Assembly: GCA_958298945.1 (NCBI GenBank)
Contig: OY282607.1
Location: 31,628,500 to 31,692,499, forward strand
Reading direction: 5' to 3'
Length of the DNA stretch: 64,000 nt
Source of the DNA: Atherix ibis
Lineage: Eukaryota; Arthropoda; Insecta; Diptera; Athericidae
Shown: in pieces, positions 1 through 11,939 of the stretch
How the letters are laid out: each line of letters starts with the position of its first letter
Numbering within the stretch: the first letter of the stretch is position 1
Position numbers and translations under genes: made by a program
Notes under the pieces: generated by a model
Told to the model about the DNA's origin: nothing
What the model saw: the letters and a program-made list of their open reading frames with translations, nothing else
Database searches by the model: none

Positions 1-83
1 AAACATTTATGTTTAAGGACGAAAAATAACTAACATTCGTATTTATTCTTGATCAAATATTGTAAATAATTTTTTTTTTGCAG

Positions 84-176
84 CAATATTTACATATAAG
101 ACCTACGACTATAGAGGAAAATAGGGCAAAAAAATTGGTTAAAAAAGGTGGATTATATATATCAAGGACACAGTAA
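84..176 (+). CDS. Terminal coding exon of an unidentified gene (partial)
   Basis: A strong splice acceptor (a T-run followed by TTTGCAG, ending at 83) leads into a reading frame open for 30 codons and closed by TAA at 174-176. The other two frames hit stops early. The peptide is basic and clearly non-random for such AT-rich DNA: it starts QYLHIRPTTIEENRAKKL and ends GGLYISRTQ. Upstream exons lie outside the window. I do not recognise the family. What is seen: acceptor, open frame, biased composition. Inference: this is the 3' end of a real plus-strand gene whose 3'UTR runs into the AT-rich DNA that follows. Confidence 0.6.
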   Translation, partial: QYLHIRPTTIEENRAKKLVKKGGLYISRTQ

Positions 177-3100
177 CAAAATTATATTAAGTCAGAATAT
201 GTATATATATGTTTTTTTTGGCAAAAAAAAAACACAAAAAAATAGAAAAGGAGGAAAATCACTAAACTTGTATTATAATAGAATAAATGAATTTTTGAAA
301 TTTTTCCTTGAATTTTCTTTGCAAACTTTTCTGCTATGGGTGACTGACGTATTGTATCATTAAACTTTTCCTTTAATTTTCTTTTTCTTTTTTTTGATTA
401 TTTTCACCATTTCTCCCATTAGAATTTTGTTTATATTTTATTTTATTTTTATCCTTTTTTTAAAGGTCAGTCTATTATTATTATTATTAATAGTAAATAG
501 ACTTTTTGGCTTGAATTTTTTCGTTCTTCCTTTTTGCTTCTATAGCCATCTTGAAGGCCAATTCGAACGGAAATATTTTGCTTTATTTTTACTTTGATTT
601 TAGCATATAACTTAAATCGAATTATTATATAAGCTAATCGAAACTATATTATATATAATTCTATGAATACAATACCAAGAAATAAGGGGAAATTTTCATA
701 AATTCTTTAAATATACCTGATAGTGTGTGTGGAATTTTTGTGCGATTCCATATAGCAGAAATTATTTATGAGCGTAGATGTGTACACGTATCTAGAAGCA
801 TATGTACGATTATATTGGATTGTGACTTATTTTTCTCCTTAGAATAATATTGATATAAGGGTAGTTTATTTTTTTTCTTCTTCTTCTTAATATTATTTAT
901 ATGACAGGTAATCAAATATCTACAAAATTACTACTCTGCCAATATTTCTGCTGTTCCGTTCAGAAAATTCGTGTTCGACTTTTCGATAGGGATTTTTAGT
1001 GCTCTTGTACTTTTGGGAAAAATATCTATTCTCCGATTAAGTAACTATCAACAGAATTTATGCCAATAGTTTTATGACAGCTGTCATATAGATAATAAAC
1101 GTAAATACAAGAAAAAGGTATCTTAAGAAATGTTCCTAATTCAATTAAACTGATATTTATGAAAATTTTATTTAATTATATTACTATTTGTTCGTAGTTA
1201 TATGATGGTGTATAAGAGTGTATTAAGGACATTGGTTAAATCCTATTAAATTTTCAAGTATATAAATTCTACAGTAACTAATTATATAGTGTATTTTTAA
1301 TTAAAGAAAAGGAAATTGATAAATTAATTTTATGTTTTTACTTTATTGCATTTTTAATTTTTTGTTTTGTTTTTATATTAGCGAAAGAACTAAATTATTT
1401 TACCAAAACTTTTAACGTCATTTTTAAGTATTTGAAAATATTAAATGTATTTTATTCAATTAAATAAGATCTATTTTGTTAGTTTTCATTTTGTTCTTTT
1501 TTTTAAAAAAAAAAACTCTAATTAATTTCAAAAAGAAATTTAAAAAAATCAGAAATTTTACATAATTTTTTGTAAATTTAATAACAAATAGTTTATTTTA
1601 AAATTATGACAGGATATTTTGGATTAAATTATTTTTAAAAAAATATATAATTTATATTTTAAATGTGTTTATTTTTTCATCAAGATCACTTACATTTACC
1701 CATTATGGAAGAGATAAAATTTTCGATATTATTTTTTTTCTTTTATTTAAAAACATTTACATAGTAAAAAATATGAAATTTTTATACAAAAAAACTACCA
1801 TTTTATTATAAGCAAAATTAAATAATTGTGAATATGTTCTTATTTCAATTTGGATCCCTTTTTACAAAAAAAAATTTCTTTTAAATAATTACGAATATTG
1901 CATCTTTTTTATTATATGGTATATAAAAAACATTCTTCAACTAATAAACTCTTATAATCGTAGGGAAATTTTCCTGATTTTTTTTTTCATTACAACTTTT
2001 AATTTGTTTTTTAATTTCGAATTATTAAAAACAACGAGTATTATTTAAAATTAAGACAGAAGCTTTTTACTAAAAATATTAATAATTGCATTACGTTTTT
2101 AATATTTTTTTTTTACGTTCTATTAAATCAAAAGATGAAAGTTTTTGCAAATAAACTTAAAAAAATTATTTAAATTTATAAAAATTTGAAATTTTCAATT
2201 TTTAAATTTAATTTTTTATTTTAAAATATTTTTTTTATAAAGGTGTTAAAAAATAACAAAATTTTATTATTTATTTTTACAATTGGATTTATATGATTAT
2301 TATAAAAATATTTTCATTATTTTAAATTCTCTGTTTTATATTTAAATATTTATTGTTTTAAATATTACCTATATATTGAAAAACTTATTAAATAATTTCT
2401 TTAATTAAAAAGTAAATATTTACGAAACAACACAAAAATCTTATGATAATTATTTCAGTTGATCACATTTAAACACTAACAAATTTTTATTTTTTTTAGA
2501 AAAAAAACCTCGAGTTTTTTTGTAAAATCAAAGTTATTATTAATTTTGAATGATATGATAATATTTCTAATTTGTTTTTATTTCGAATTAAATTAACATA
2601 AATTGAAATATTTATGAATTATTTCACATTAAGAAGCGGTTATTTGACTACTTGTGACAGGGTAGTTGTTTCAACTCCGACCGTATATTACCCAATCTAA
2701 ACACGAACTGAATTCAACTGTCATACAAAAAACTGCGAATACTCTGTGACAAAGATTGCAAAATGCGAATGTGCCAAAGGAAAATTTCCCTCTCAATTTC
2801 CTTTTCTGGTTGTTCAACTTATTCGGTTCTAGTTGGCTCTCTTTTTCTTAGTTTCTCTGTGACAACTATGCCAGTCCCAACCATGTCAAAGCCAAACTCT
2901 CTGCTTTTTCCATTCTAAGCTAATCCAATAACAATATTGTTCTCATAAATTTTCCTTCTAGGAAAATTTACACTCAATTTCTACCTTAAATTAGTTCTCT
3001 CTTAAAATTATGACAGAGTTTCCCTTAAATTTTGCATGCATTCACTCCACTATATGTGTAAGTTAACATATGAACTTCTTATGAAGTTTTGGATTTTGTT

Positions 3101-3363
3101 TTTGTATTTAAAAGTAATTTTTAGATAATTTTATAAGGAAATTATTTTAAAAAAATTATTAAAATTTTTAATTAATAATTCATTAAATATTATTATAGTG
3201 AGCATTACTGAAGATTAAAAAGTCAAAACAAGTAAACTTTGATTGGGCTTATTTTAACAATAAAAAATTCTGGTTAATGAATTATTTTTTTATAAAAAGA
3301 CCTCTGACGTGACTCTAAGTACTTATAAATCAAGGTTGTTGTCAATGATGTGACCCTTAGTTC
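177..3363. other. AT-rich non-coding stretch
   Basis: Very AT-rich with many homopolymer runs. Short open frames at 148-363 and 394-597 are poly-Phe/Leu/Lys low complexity and are not believed. 2630-3060 is visibly GC-richer and repeats the motif GTGACA several times. It may be old repeat DNA, but no reading frame or terminal repeats could be defined. Confidence 0.5.
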
Positions 3364-3901
3364 ATGCAAATCATATTAACCACTGTAACTGGTTTGAAGG
3401 TAATTGATATTAAGCTTATTTACCTCAAGATTATGAACCTCAAAATTATTGTTCTCAAGATTATTGACCTCAAAATTATGGTTCTCTATATTACTGCTAT
3501 CAAGATTATTGACCTGAAGGCTATTAATTTCAATATAATTACTCTCAAAATTATTTTCCTCAAATTTATTGACCTCGAAATTGCTGACGATAAGATTACT
3601 GACCTTAAAATTATTGACCTTAAAATAATTGAAGTCAACATCATTCTCCTCAAGACTATTGACCTTAGACCACAAGATTATTAATTTCTACAATATTGTA
3701 CTTAAGACTTTAAAACCACATGATTATTAATTTCAAGATTATTGACCTCAAGAAATTATCCTAATGATCATTTAACTTACGATGATCAATACCAAGATAA
3801 TTAGAAACAAGATCATTGACCCCAAGATTAATGTATTAAAGTTTATTAACCTCAAGTTTATTGACTCTGAAATTATTGACCCTAAAATAATTGTACTCAA
3901 G

Positions 3902-4500
3902 ACTACTGACCTAAAAATTATTGCTCCCAATATTATCAACCCTAAAATTTTTGACCTTATGATTAATGACCTCAAGATTATTGACCTCAAGATTATGGGC
4001 CTAAAAATTATTATTCTCAATATTATCGGCCCTAAAATTTTTGACCTCAAGATTAATGACCTCAAGATTAATGACGTCAAGATTATTGACCTAAAAATTA
4101 TTGCTCCCAATATTATCAACCCTAAAATTTTTGACCTCATGATTAATGACCTCAAGATTATTGACCTCAAGATTATGGGCCTAAAAATTATTATTCTCAA
4201 TATTATCGGCCCTAAAATTTTTGACCTCAAGATTAATGACCTCAAGATTAATGACGTCAAGATTATTGACCTAAAAATTATTGCTCCCAATATTATCAAC
4301 CCTAAAATTTTTGACCTCATGATTAATGACCTCAAGATTATTGACCTCAAGATTATGGGCCTAAAAATTATTATTCTCAATATTATCGGCCCTAAAATTT
4401 TTGACCTCAAGATTAATGACCTCAAGATTAATGACGTCAAGATTATTGACCTAAAAATTATTGCTCCCAATATTATCAACCCTAAAATTTTTGACCTCAT
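3902..4500 (+). repeat. 180-bp higher-order repeat within the minisatellite
   Basis: Twelve consecutive 15-bp variants recur as a block: the sequence at 4081 is repeated at 4261 and 4441 almost without change, and at 3901 with a few differences. The near identity of the central copies points to recent block duplication. Confidence 0.85.
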
Positions 4501-4599
4501 GATTAATGACCTCAAGATTATGGGCCTAAAAATTATTATTCTCAATATTATCGGCCCTAAAATTTTTGACCTCAAGATTAATGACCTCAATATTAATGA

Positions 4600-4870
4600 C
4601 CTCAAGATTAATGACCTCAAAGTTATTGACCTCAATATTATAGACCTCAAGATTATTGACCTCATTATTATTGACCCGAAAATTATCGTTCTCAATATTA
4701 TCGACCATAAAATTATTGACCTCAAGATTAATGACCTAAAGATTAATGACCTCAAAGTTATTGACCTCAATATTATAGACCTCAAGATTATTGACCTCAT
4801 CATTATTGACCCGAAAATTATTCTTCTCAATATTATCGACCATAAAATTATTGACCTCAATATTATCGAC
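4600..4870 (+). repeat. 135-bp higher-order repeat (two copies)
   Basis: A nine-unit block containing CTCAAAGTTATTGACC appears at about 4616 and again 135 bp later at about 4751. It is separate from the 180-bp block. Confidence 0.75.
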
Positions 4871-4921
4871 CCTAAAATATTTGATCAAAGATGTTGTAAC
4901 TTAAGGACAAACTTCAGATGA

Positions 4922-6858
4922 TTATCTATAGTGAAATTGTACATCAAAACCTTGATTTCGAAGAAAATTAATATATGAAGCGAAGACCATTAACGCATCC
5001 AGAGTTACTAGATGTGATAATGGTCTTCTTTTATACGATGGCTTATTATGTACCAAAATTTGTCACTTATCAATATATTTGGTTAGTATAGATTTGGTAA
5101 TAAGCGAGAATTGAGCTACGTGTCCTTTGAGGCGTCAATATGTAAGTAGGATCACCTAAGTGTTCGATGAGCTTTGTCTGTACATATCTAAAGTTACGTT
5201 AGTATTTTTTAGTCGGTGTATAACTAGATTGACATGAGGATGATATAGACTGCCTTAGGTAACCTGATAGATCAATAGCTTTGGTTTGCAAATACTCAGG
5301 GTTAAAAATCACTTCACAAATCAATAAGCTCCGACATTGACAAGAGGGGTTGAACAGTGATTCAAAAACCATAGTTTATTGAGAGCTATTTGGCAGTGCT
5401 TTTTCTGATATCAATTGAAAAATTAGTTAATTTATTCACTTTACTACTTTTAGTGAATCTGATTGATATTGAGTAAAAGTTTTACTACTATTTAATGAAT
5501 TTCTATTCAAGATGAAGTTCATCAGATGTTAGTAAAAAAAATATCTTGGAATTTTTCTTCTATTGTTAACTGATATATAAAAAAGTTTTCACTAATAAAA
5601 CCAAAATCGATTCTATCATCGTCACACTTTAGAAAAGAAACGAAACGATTATCGACTACTAAATTCACCAAAGTGCTTCAACCTTGCTGGAGTTCCTTGA
5701 TAGAATAATTCTATAGTAACTAATCCAATTTAATATACGATAATTACAAGTTTGCATCTAAATTTTTTTAAACAATAAGAAAATTGACTAGTTTATATAG
5801 AAGGTTTTGGTCAGGGACAGGAAATTTCTCTTCAGAAATAAAATGCCCTCAGGTAGGTGTGTTCCAATAATCGATAGTTTTGTGCAAAGAAAAAAAATTT
5901 CTAGCATACAAACTAAAATAAATTGATCAATAAAAAAAAACAAATAAATACTTTATAATTTGAGAAATAAAATCCTTTATTCAATTATGAACTATCACCA
6001 ACAATAATAGAAAATTAATTAATTAATTTCCTATTGCGTACTTTATATTATCATCCATCTTTCATGATTTTAAATATTCAAAATATGCCCAAAAGGAGCA
6101 AATAGTAATTTTATACTCTTAAATGGACTATTAATTATAAATCATTAAATTTATAATGCAAAATAATATAATAAACACTAAAGAATTTTCTACTTCTTAA
6201 TCGAAGGTTAGCTTATGAGAATGAGTTCCTTAAAAAGAAAATTCAAAATTTTCCTTTCGATATTTGACATTGACACTGAAGTTAAAATAGAGAGAAAAAA
6301 CTATACAGGCATTTTTTTTTCTGTCAAAACAAACAATAAATTAGTTTTTAGGCATATTTGCTATTAAGCTAAGGGACGAGAAATTGAAAAGTATCTTTCA
6401 AGAAGAGGAAATCGTTTAGTTTTAAAACTGGCCTGATGCCAACAACCCTGAAACGATAAGCTTGGTTGGCACTCATTTTTCTTGTTCAGCCTCGAATTTG
6501 AAGTGAAATCCAAATCAAGGTCATACATACATAAATACTTGCGTACTTTTATTCTATAATAATAAAAACAAATACTAATTAACAAATATCTATTCTGTAC
6601 TTTATTGAAAAAGTCATCTACCCTTTCTTCCAAAAATATGTGAACCTTCACTTGATGAGGATTTACTAAAATAAAAATAACAACTATTAACAAATAATTT
6701 CTATTATAATATTTTAAAAATTCTGCCAAATTCCATTTATGGATAAATATGTTTAAATTATCCTTAATTATTATTATGCGAAAATGTTGAATAAGAAAAA
6801 CACTTAAATTGTAAGAAGCAGAATGTATAGCAGAGACATTTACAATAAGTTGGAGGAA
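4922..6858. other. Mostly featureless AT-rich DNA with one hairpin
   Basis: 4982-5028 forms a near-perfect hairpin: an 11-bp stem (GAAGACCATTA with its complement), then six more pairs including a wobble, and an 11-nt loop. On the minus strand 6364-6500 gives a somewhat coding-looking frame ending at 6364 (RFPLLERYFSISRPLA) with no recognised domain. Nothing else is supported. Confidence 0.4.
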
Positions 6859-7200
6859 TTAAGGATTCGTGGTCATATTCGTTTTAAGCGTCGATGGGTT
6901 TTTAATGGTAGGATTAGAGACCACAGGTTTGGTGCAAAAAGATTGTAACGAACAAAAATAGACGTTAATGGAATATTCTTTTTGTTTATAGCGCTTATTT
7001 GATGACAATTCAATTACACCCGTGGTTTGTGTCACTAGCTGGATTCGAACTGATGACGGTTGCGTACTAAACCTAGACGGCTCGAGTGTTACTAAATCAG
7101 AGCATCGTTCAATAAAAAGTTTTTGCCAACAAGAATTGAGAGGATCGGGTACGATAGGAATTGTAATGCTTGCTTGAAACCCAGAATCCAATTCCGTAAG
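6859..7200 (-). pseudogene. Unassigned GC-richer open frame, possibly a mobile-element fragment
   Basis: A minus-strand frame of about 110 codons stays open in DNA clearly GC-richer than its surroundings, with peptide segments such as PIVPDPLNSCWQKLFIERCS. No domain is recognised and no splice sites were found. It directly adjoins a decayed mariner, so a transposon origin is possible. A sequence matching a tRNA B-box (GTTCGAATC, minus strand, near 7045-7060) lies inside it, but tRNA arms do not pair. Confidence 0.3.
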
Positions 7201-7289
7201 TCCAAATCGATGGTCTGGCCAAAAGTCCTCCTATTTTCTGGCATCACGCCTTTAATTGTATTCTTTTAAATCTTGTGTAAGGATTTCAT

Positions 7290-7910
7290 GCTTAGCATTT
7301 ATTTATGAGATATGCCACCAAAATAAATAAACTGATTTATTTTAAAAAAAATAGATTTTTTTTTTATAAGAAAAAAGTTTACTTTTTCAAAGTACAATAC
7401 TTTCCTTGGGATGAAAGGTCTCGAGTGGAATTGATTAAGCTCCTCGATTACACTCCTTTGGATGTTATCAATAGTATCAAGAGCACGTCTTTTCAAGTGA
7501 GTTTTGATCTTGAAGAACAAAAGCGCCCACAAGGACACTGATCAGGTGAATAGTGGGGCTTGAAAACCACAGGAATCTATTTCTCCGACAAAATGGTGGA
7601 CCATCAGAGTGTCTATTAGGTCTGATATAACGTAAACAACACTTTTTCTTAACCATTCAAGGGTTTCTTTAAAAAAAATTTGGGTAAACGTTTTTTACGG
7701 GAGTATAAATAAGGTCTCCCAGAGCGAGATTTGTCATCCACTGCTTCTCGGCCCTCCAAAAATGGTTTTTGCAACCGAAAAATTTGTATTTTTCATAAGG
7801 AAAGTTCCTTTTGCAACTTTACGTAAGTCAAACTTGCAGATTCACCAAGCCTAATACAAAATTTAATAGCCCATCATTGCTACAAATTTCTTCATTCCAT
7901 TTTTTGTAAC
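7290..7910 (-). pseudogene. Decayed mariner transposase, internally deleted
   Basis: On the minus strand, frame-shifted segments match the mariner transposase layout. At 7690-7870 there is an N-terminal DNA-binding part ending FLEGREAVDDKSRSGRP, the linker typical of mariners. At about 7390-7530 a C-terminal part reads KTHLKRRALDTIDNIQRS, equivalent to the segment after the third catalytic Asp. The middle, with the first two catalytic Asp, is missing. Terminal repeats were not identified. The family assignment (irritans-like) is an inference from the N-terminal pattern. Confidence 0.6.
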
Positions 7911-8039
7911 GCGCTACAAAAATACACTTGATACGTTTTATAAGGAGAGACGCGTAGTTACCGGACGAGGTTGAAACTTATACTACACGTCTAGGAGGTA
8001 CTATCGTACAAACATTTTTGAAGGAGAAGTCTACGATAT

Positions 8040-9120
8040 AACTAAATTACTACTGGGCAGTACATTGCTCTATTCCCTCACTTCAGAATGCCGGTAGCAA
8101 AGCGAGGACATGTTCAAGCAGTGCTCAACTACTGTATTCGACTAGCCAGCCGAATCTGACTTCCCCAGTAAACGCTATCCTTATTGAAAACCTCTTATAC
8201 CTTACCTCTTTAAGTTCCGTATAGAGCTTAGTTATGATAACATTTGCTTCCCAAATTATCCTCTCCATAATCTTTTAAAAACAAGTAATATCCACCAACT
8301 ACTCAAAAAGAAGTTCCCCCTTCCTATCCTTAGCGATCACTCAGTTGGAAAGAGACCCATCCACTTTTTTTTTAAATTACAAATTCGGATTAGAAACCAT
8401 TGTTAGGAGCGAAGTAGAGGTTGTCTATGATACTAAGTACATTCAAAATACTAATACCAGTCCATCCATCTATAAGAAATTATTCCTTGAATTGGTACAT
8501 GGATTGGGTGATTCCACACTTTTGTTCACGAATGCAGCTGTCGATTAACCACACGACATCCTGGGCTATCATCCATCTTACTGGATATCGCGAGATCAAG
8601 TGTGGAATCCTGTCAGGTAGGCGTACTGTGTGCAATTAGGACAGCAGTTGACATTGTAATTAATTCCCCCAAAGATCGCAGCGTAAATATTTTTACCGAC
8701 AGTCTTGCAGCTGTGGAAGCCATTCATACATCACCAAATGATCAGGTGCTCAACGAGATTGGTCATAGTATATTAAACAATAGAAGCGTTGAGTAGCAGT
8801 GGATTCCCGGTTATGTTAGTATCCTTAGCAATGAGCGAGCTGATCAGCTGGCGGGGGAGGCACACCACTGTCCTTTTCCCACCTAAATTTCTGACTTATC
8901 ATATCTGCTTACGAATTTGCATTTAACATCTTGACCAACGGTGGCACATTAGCCGAACATTGCAAATCCAGTCTACTAAAAAACCATTCCGAAATTCTGG
9001 GCAAGGAAACTTCTCAGAATTCGAAATAGGCATACCGCACTTATTCACGACCTCCTCTCCGGTAGCCAACCTTTCCCTTCATACTATTCCTCTTGCGTTC
9101 AACTAAACATTCCCCAAACA
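8040..9120 (+). pseudogene. Non-LTR retrotransposon relic with RNase H domain
   Basis: Frame-shifted plus-strand segments match the RNase H domain and C-terminal tail of a LINE polyprotein: FTDSLAAVEAI at about 8695-8730 (the DS-x-A motif region), then WIPGYVSILSNERADQLAGE at 8800-8860 (the last catalytic-core block with the N-E-x-A-D motif). A tail with RKLLRIRNRHTALIHDLLSG follows at about 9000. Stops and frameshifts make it non-functional. The segment from 8040 to 8340 may be the end of the same element's reverse transcriptase region. The 125-bp tandem array starts just after it. Confidence 0.7.
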
Positions 9121-9255
9121 TTAAATTCAAAAACTCCTTTTCCAAGTCCTCTCTTTAATTTACATAAAAGTAACTACTATGCTCCATCAAATTTAACCAC
9201 TTCTAATTGCTCGATCCAACCAATTATTAAGCAATGCTTAAAATTATTAATATCA

Positions 9256-9946
9256 TCAACTTTCCTGCTTATAAAAGTAATGTTAAATTCCTTTATTTTC
9301 GTGACGTGACTGTATCTCGTTATAAAAAGTTTTGTTCTCTTATTCCCCATCATAAGAATTCTCTTGTCCGACAGCTATTATCAACTTTTCTGCTTATAAA
9401 AGTAATGTTAAATTCCTTTATTTTCGTGACGTGACTGTATCTCGTTATAAAAAGTTTCGTTCTCTTATTTCCCATCATGATAATTCTCTTGTCCGACAAC
9501 TATCATCAACTTTTCTGCTCATACAAGTAATGTTAAAGTCCCTTATTTTCGTGATGCGACTGTATCTCGTTATAAAAAGTTTCGTTATCTTATTCCCCAT
9601 CATAAGAATTCTCTTGTCCGACAGCTATTATCAACTTTTCTGCTTATAAAAGTAATGTTAAATTCCTTTATTTTCGTGACGTGACTGTATCTCGTTATAA
9701 AAAGTTTCGTTCTCTTATTTCCCATCATGATAATTCTCTTGTCCGACAGCTATTATCAACTTTTCTGCTTATAAAAGTAGTATTAAACTCCCTTATTTTC
9801 ATGATATGACTGTGTCTCATTATAGAAAGTTTCGTTCTCTTATTCCCCATCGTGGTAATTCTCTTGTCCGACAGCTATCATCAAATTTCCTACTCATAAA
9901 AGTAATGTTAAAGTCCATTATTTTCGTGATGCGACTGTACACAAAA
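9256..9946 (+). repeat. 125-bp tandem repeat, about 5.5 copies
   Basis: The landmark ATCAACTTTTCTGCT recurs at exact 125-bp steps (9256, 9381, 9506, 9631, 9756, 9881). Each unit carries TGACTGTATCTCGTTATAAA and CTCTTGTCCGACA. Copies differ by a few per cent and the last is truncated. Its position right after the LINE tail suggests it is, or grew from, that element's 3' end. Confidence 0.9.
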
Positions 9947-11167
9947 CATGAACTGGCCAAATGATCGCATGGTCATGGCGCTACAAAATCGCCGGTGTCT
10001 CTTATCTCAGAGACCTTTACAAAAAAAGTAGTAATTATTTTTATTTTTTGTTAGAAATAAATTAACTAAAGTTGTAAAAATATATTGTTTTTTTTTACTT
10101 CAAAGATAATATTATATTATAAAAGCAAAGCTTCTAATTGGTTAAAGGGTTATCTTTTTTAAAGCTCTAGACCTCATCTAAATTGTCCAAAGTTGCTTAA
10201 ATTGAATACGAAGAACAATGCTGCAAAGTTTGAGATTTGTGAAAAGATAAATTTAACAATATTCTTAATTTCACAATGCAAATGCAAAGAAAATTCATTA
10301 AAGAAAATCTTCAAAAATGTCTTATGTCCTTTTCGATTATTTTTCGCATACTCAAAAAAAACTTATCAAAGCAGCCATTTTTATTTTGCCATATAATCTA
10401 CTGGATATGAAAAGAAAGCGAATTGGTCGTTTTAATTTGGTAGACGTTGTTTGGGGTTAAAAGTTCTCCATTCGTTTTTATTACCAACTAGTTTTGTCTA
10501 AATTTCAGAAAGCAAATTCAATTCAAATATTTACACACTAACAATTTTGACAGTCTCCTTTTTTTAATAATATTTCTTAAATAAAAACAAAAAACAAAAT
10601 GAAATTTTCTTCACATTATTTGGATTATCATTATACGCTCTCATAAATTAGCTCTGAAAATTAAACTTAAAAAACTTTTCACTAGTTTGCTATCGTCTTT
10701 GTCTAAAATAAAGTGCAATGTTCGCTAAATATTCTATTTAATCGCATTCACTTAATTTCTCTTATATCCTTTTCTAAAATTTCAGAATATTTTTTGGAAA
10801 TAATTTTTCGTCAAAGTTTATTATTCAAAAAAAAATCACTTCGAATGGATTTTAATGCATTTCTTAATTTGATTATGCAGTTCATGGTCGGATAAATGAT
10901 CATTTTCCTATATAAATACAGTTTTTTTTAAAGATATTTCCTCCATTAATTTGTCTGCAGGATTTTAATTATTCAGATTAATTTTATTGATTTTCCAAAA
11001 ACAAATTTATGTTAGCATAAATTTTTCTATACTTATATTTCTGAAAAAAATTGTTTGCTCGTATTCTCTTAAAGACATTTTAATAATTTTTTAATATAAT
11101 AAAATCAAACAAAAATTATTATAGTTTGAATATTTTTTGAATAGAAATCAATATTTAACATAGTACA
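9947..11167. other. AT-rich stretch without recognised features
   Basis: After a short GC-richer remnant (9947-10010) that probably ends the repeat-bearing element, the sequence is AT-rich, with short low-complexity open frames only. Confidence 0.4.
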
Positions 11168-11256
11168 AAAAAATCACCCATTTCCTCTAAATTCTTAATT
11201 GGCATAGTTTCCATCCCAAGCAAAATAAAATGCAGTATTTAAGACTTTATAAACGG
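11168..11256 (+). repeat. Left arm of an approximately 90-bp inverted repeat pair
   Basis: This segment (core CTCTAAATTCTTAATTGGCA, then AAGCAAAA, then TTTAAGACTTTATA) is closely matched by the reverse complement of 14298-14378. The arms are about 3.1 kb apart and enclose a mariner-like relic and a GC-richer island. They may be ends of a large element or two opposite copies of a small one. Confidence 0.7.
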
Positions 11257-11456
11257 TATGTGACAGAACAGTAATGAGAGTGGAAATTTTTCCCCAGGCA
11301 TTCTGCATAAATAGATTCACTGGAATCCCATATACAATATTTTAGTAGATTTCAATAAAGCAAATTTTTATCAATAGTTCAACGAAAATTTGAAGAAAAA
11401 AAAATATGTACTAAATAATATCTTTTTATTTATTTTGTCAATTTTAAAATCAAAAT

Positions 11457-11925
11457 AAAGGGTCATCCATTTTGTGTTTTGAAAAATACAGCCTTGTGTA
11501 GTTTGACAGCTCTCGATAATATATTAATATGTTATTAAATGTGTCATTTATTTAGGTTATGGTTTTCCATTTACTATTTTATATTATAAATTATTATTTT
11601 TACGTTAGAAAGAAATTTTTTTTCAGCGGTGAAGCATATTTACTGCTCGGTTGATACGTCAATAAACAAAATTGCCTTATATGGGGCTTTAAAAACCACA
11701 AGTAACTATGGAGAAGTAATTGTATTTGCAAAAAGTGATTGCTTAGTGTGTATTTTGGTCTAAAGTTGGCATTGGTCCGTAAATTCTTTGAAAATGAAGA
11801 AGAAGACACCGGTCAAAACCGTCACTTCTGGGCACTATATCACTGTAATAATCGATTTTTGTTTGACCTGAACTTGAACATTTTAATCAGAACTATGATG
11901 GTTACAATAGTATTAGGTTATTTAA
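11457..11925 (+). pseudogene. Mariner-like element relic (WPPRSCDLTPLDFFLWG-type family), central part
   Basis: 11457-11500 resembles the terminal sequence seen at 60965-61010 (shared pattern GGTYATCCAWTTTGTG, then TACAG). From about 11625 the plus strand shows, across frameshifts, a YVNKQNCLIWG block following a degenerate first-Asp site (S-G-E-A instead of S-D-E-A), then FWSKVGIGP, FFENEEEDT and a segment equivalent to the stretch before the second catalytic Asp. The N-terminal DNA-binding region and the C-terminus are missing. Family known from insect genomes; this copy is dead. Confidence 0.6.
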
Positions 11926-11939
11926 TGTGATTTATTTAT

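Larger units (their letters stand above)
3364..4905 (+). repeat. 15-bp minisatellite, about 1.5 kb
   Basis: Dozens of tandem copies of a 15-bp unit with consensus GACCTCAAGATTATT, diverging at the 5' end (3364-3780) and more regular inside. Because 15 is divisible by three and the unit lacks stops in some frames, both strands carry long open frames (about 379 aa plus, 362 aa minus) made of pentapeptide repeats such as DLKII. These are best read as a consequence of the period, not as genes: there is no unique sequence, no splice context and no flanking coding signal. Confidence 0.9.

Noticed and set aside
3772..4921. Long open frames (362-379 codons) on both strands
   Set aside because: They are produced by a 15-bp tandem repeat without stops; composition is purely repetitive and no gene signals surround it.
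7035..7110. Possible tRNA or tRNA-derived SINE (GTTCGAATC on the minus strand)
   Set aside because: A B-box match exists, but the T-arm and acceptor stems do not pair and the A-box match is poor.
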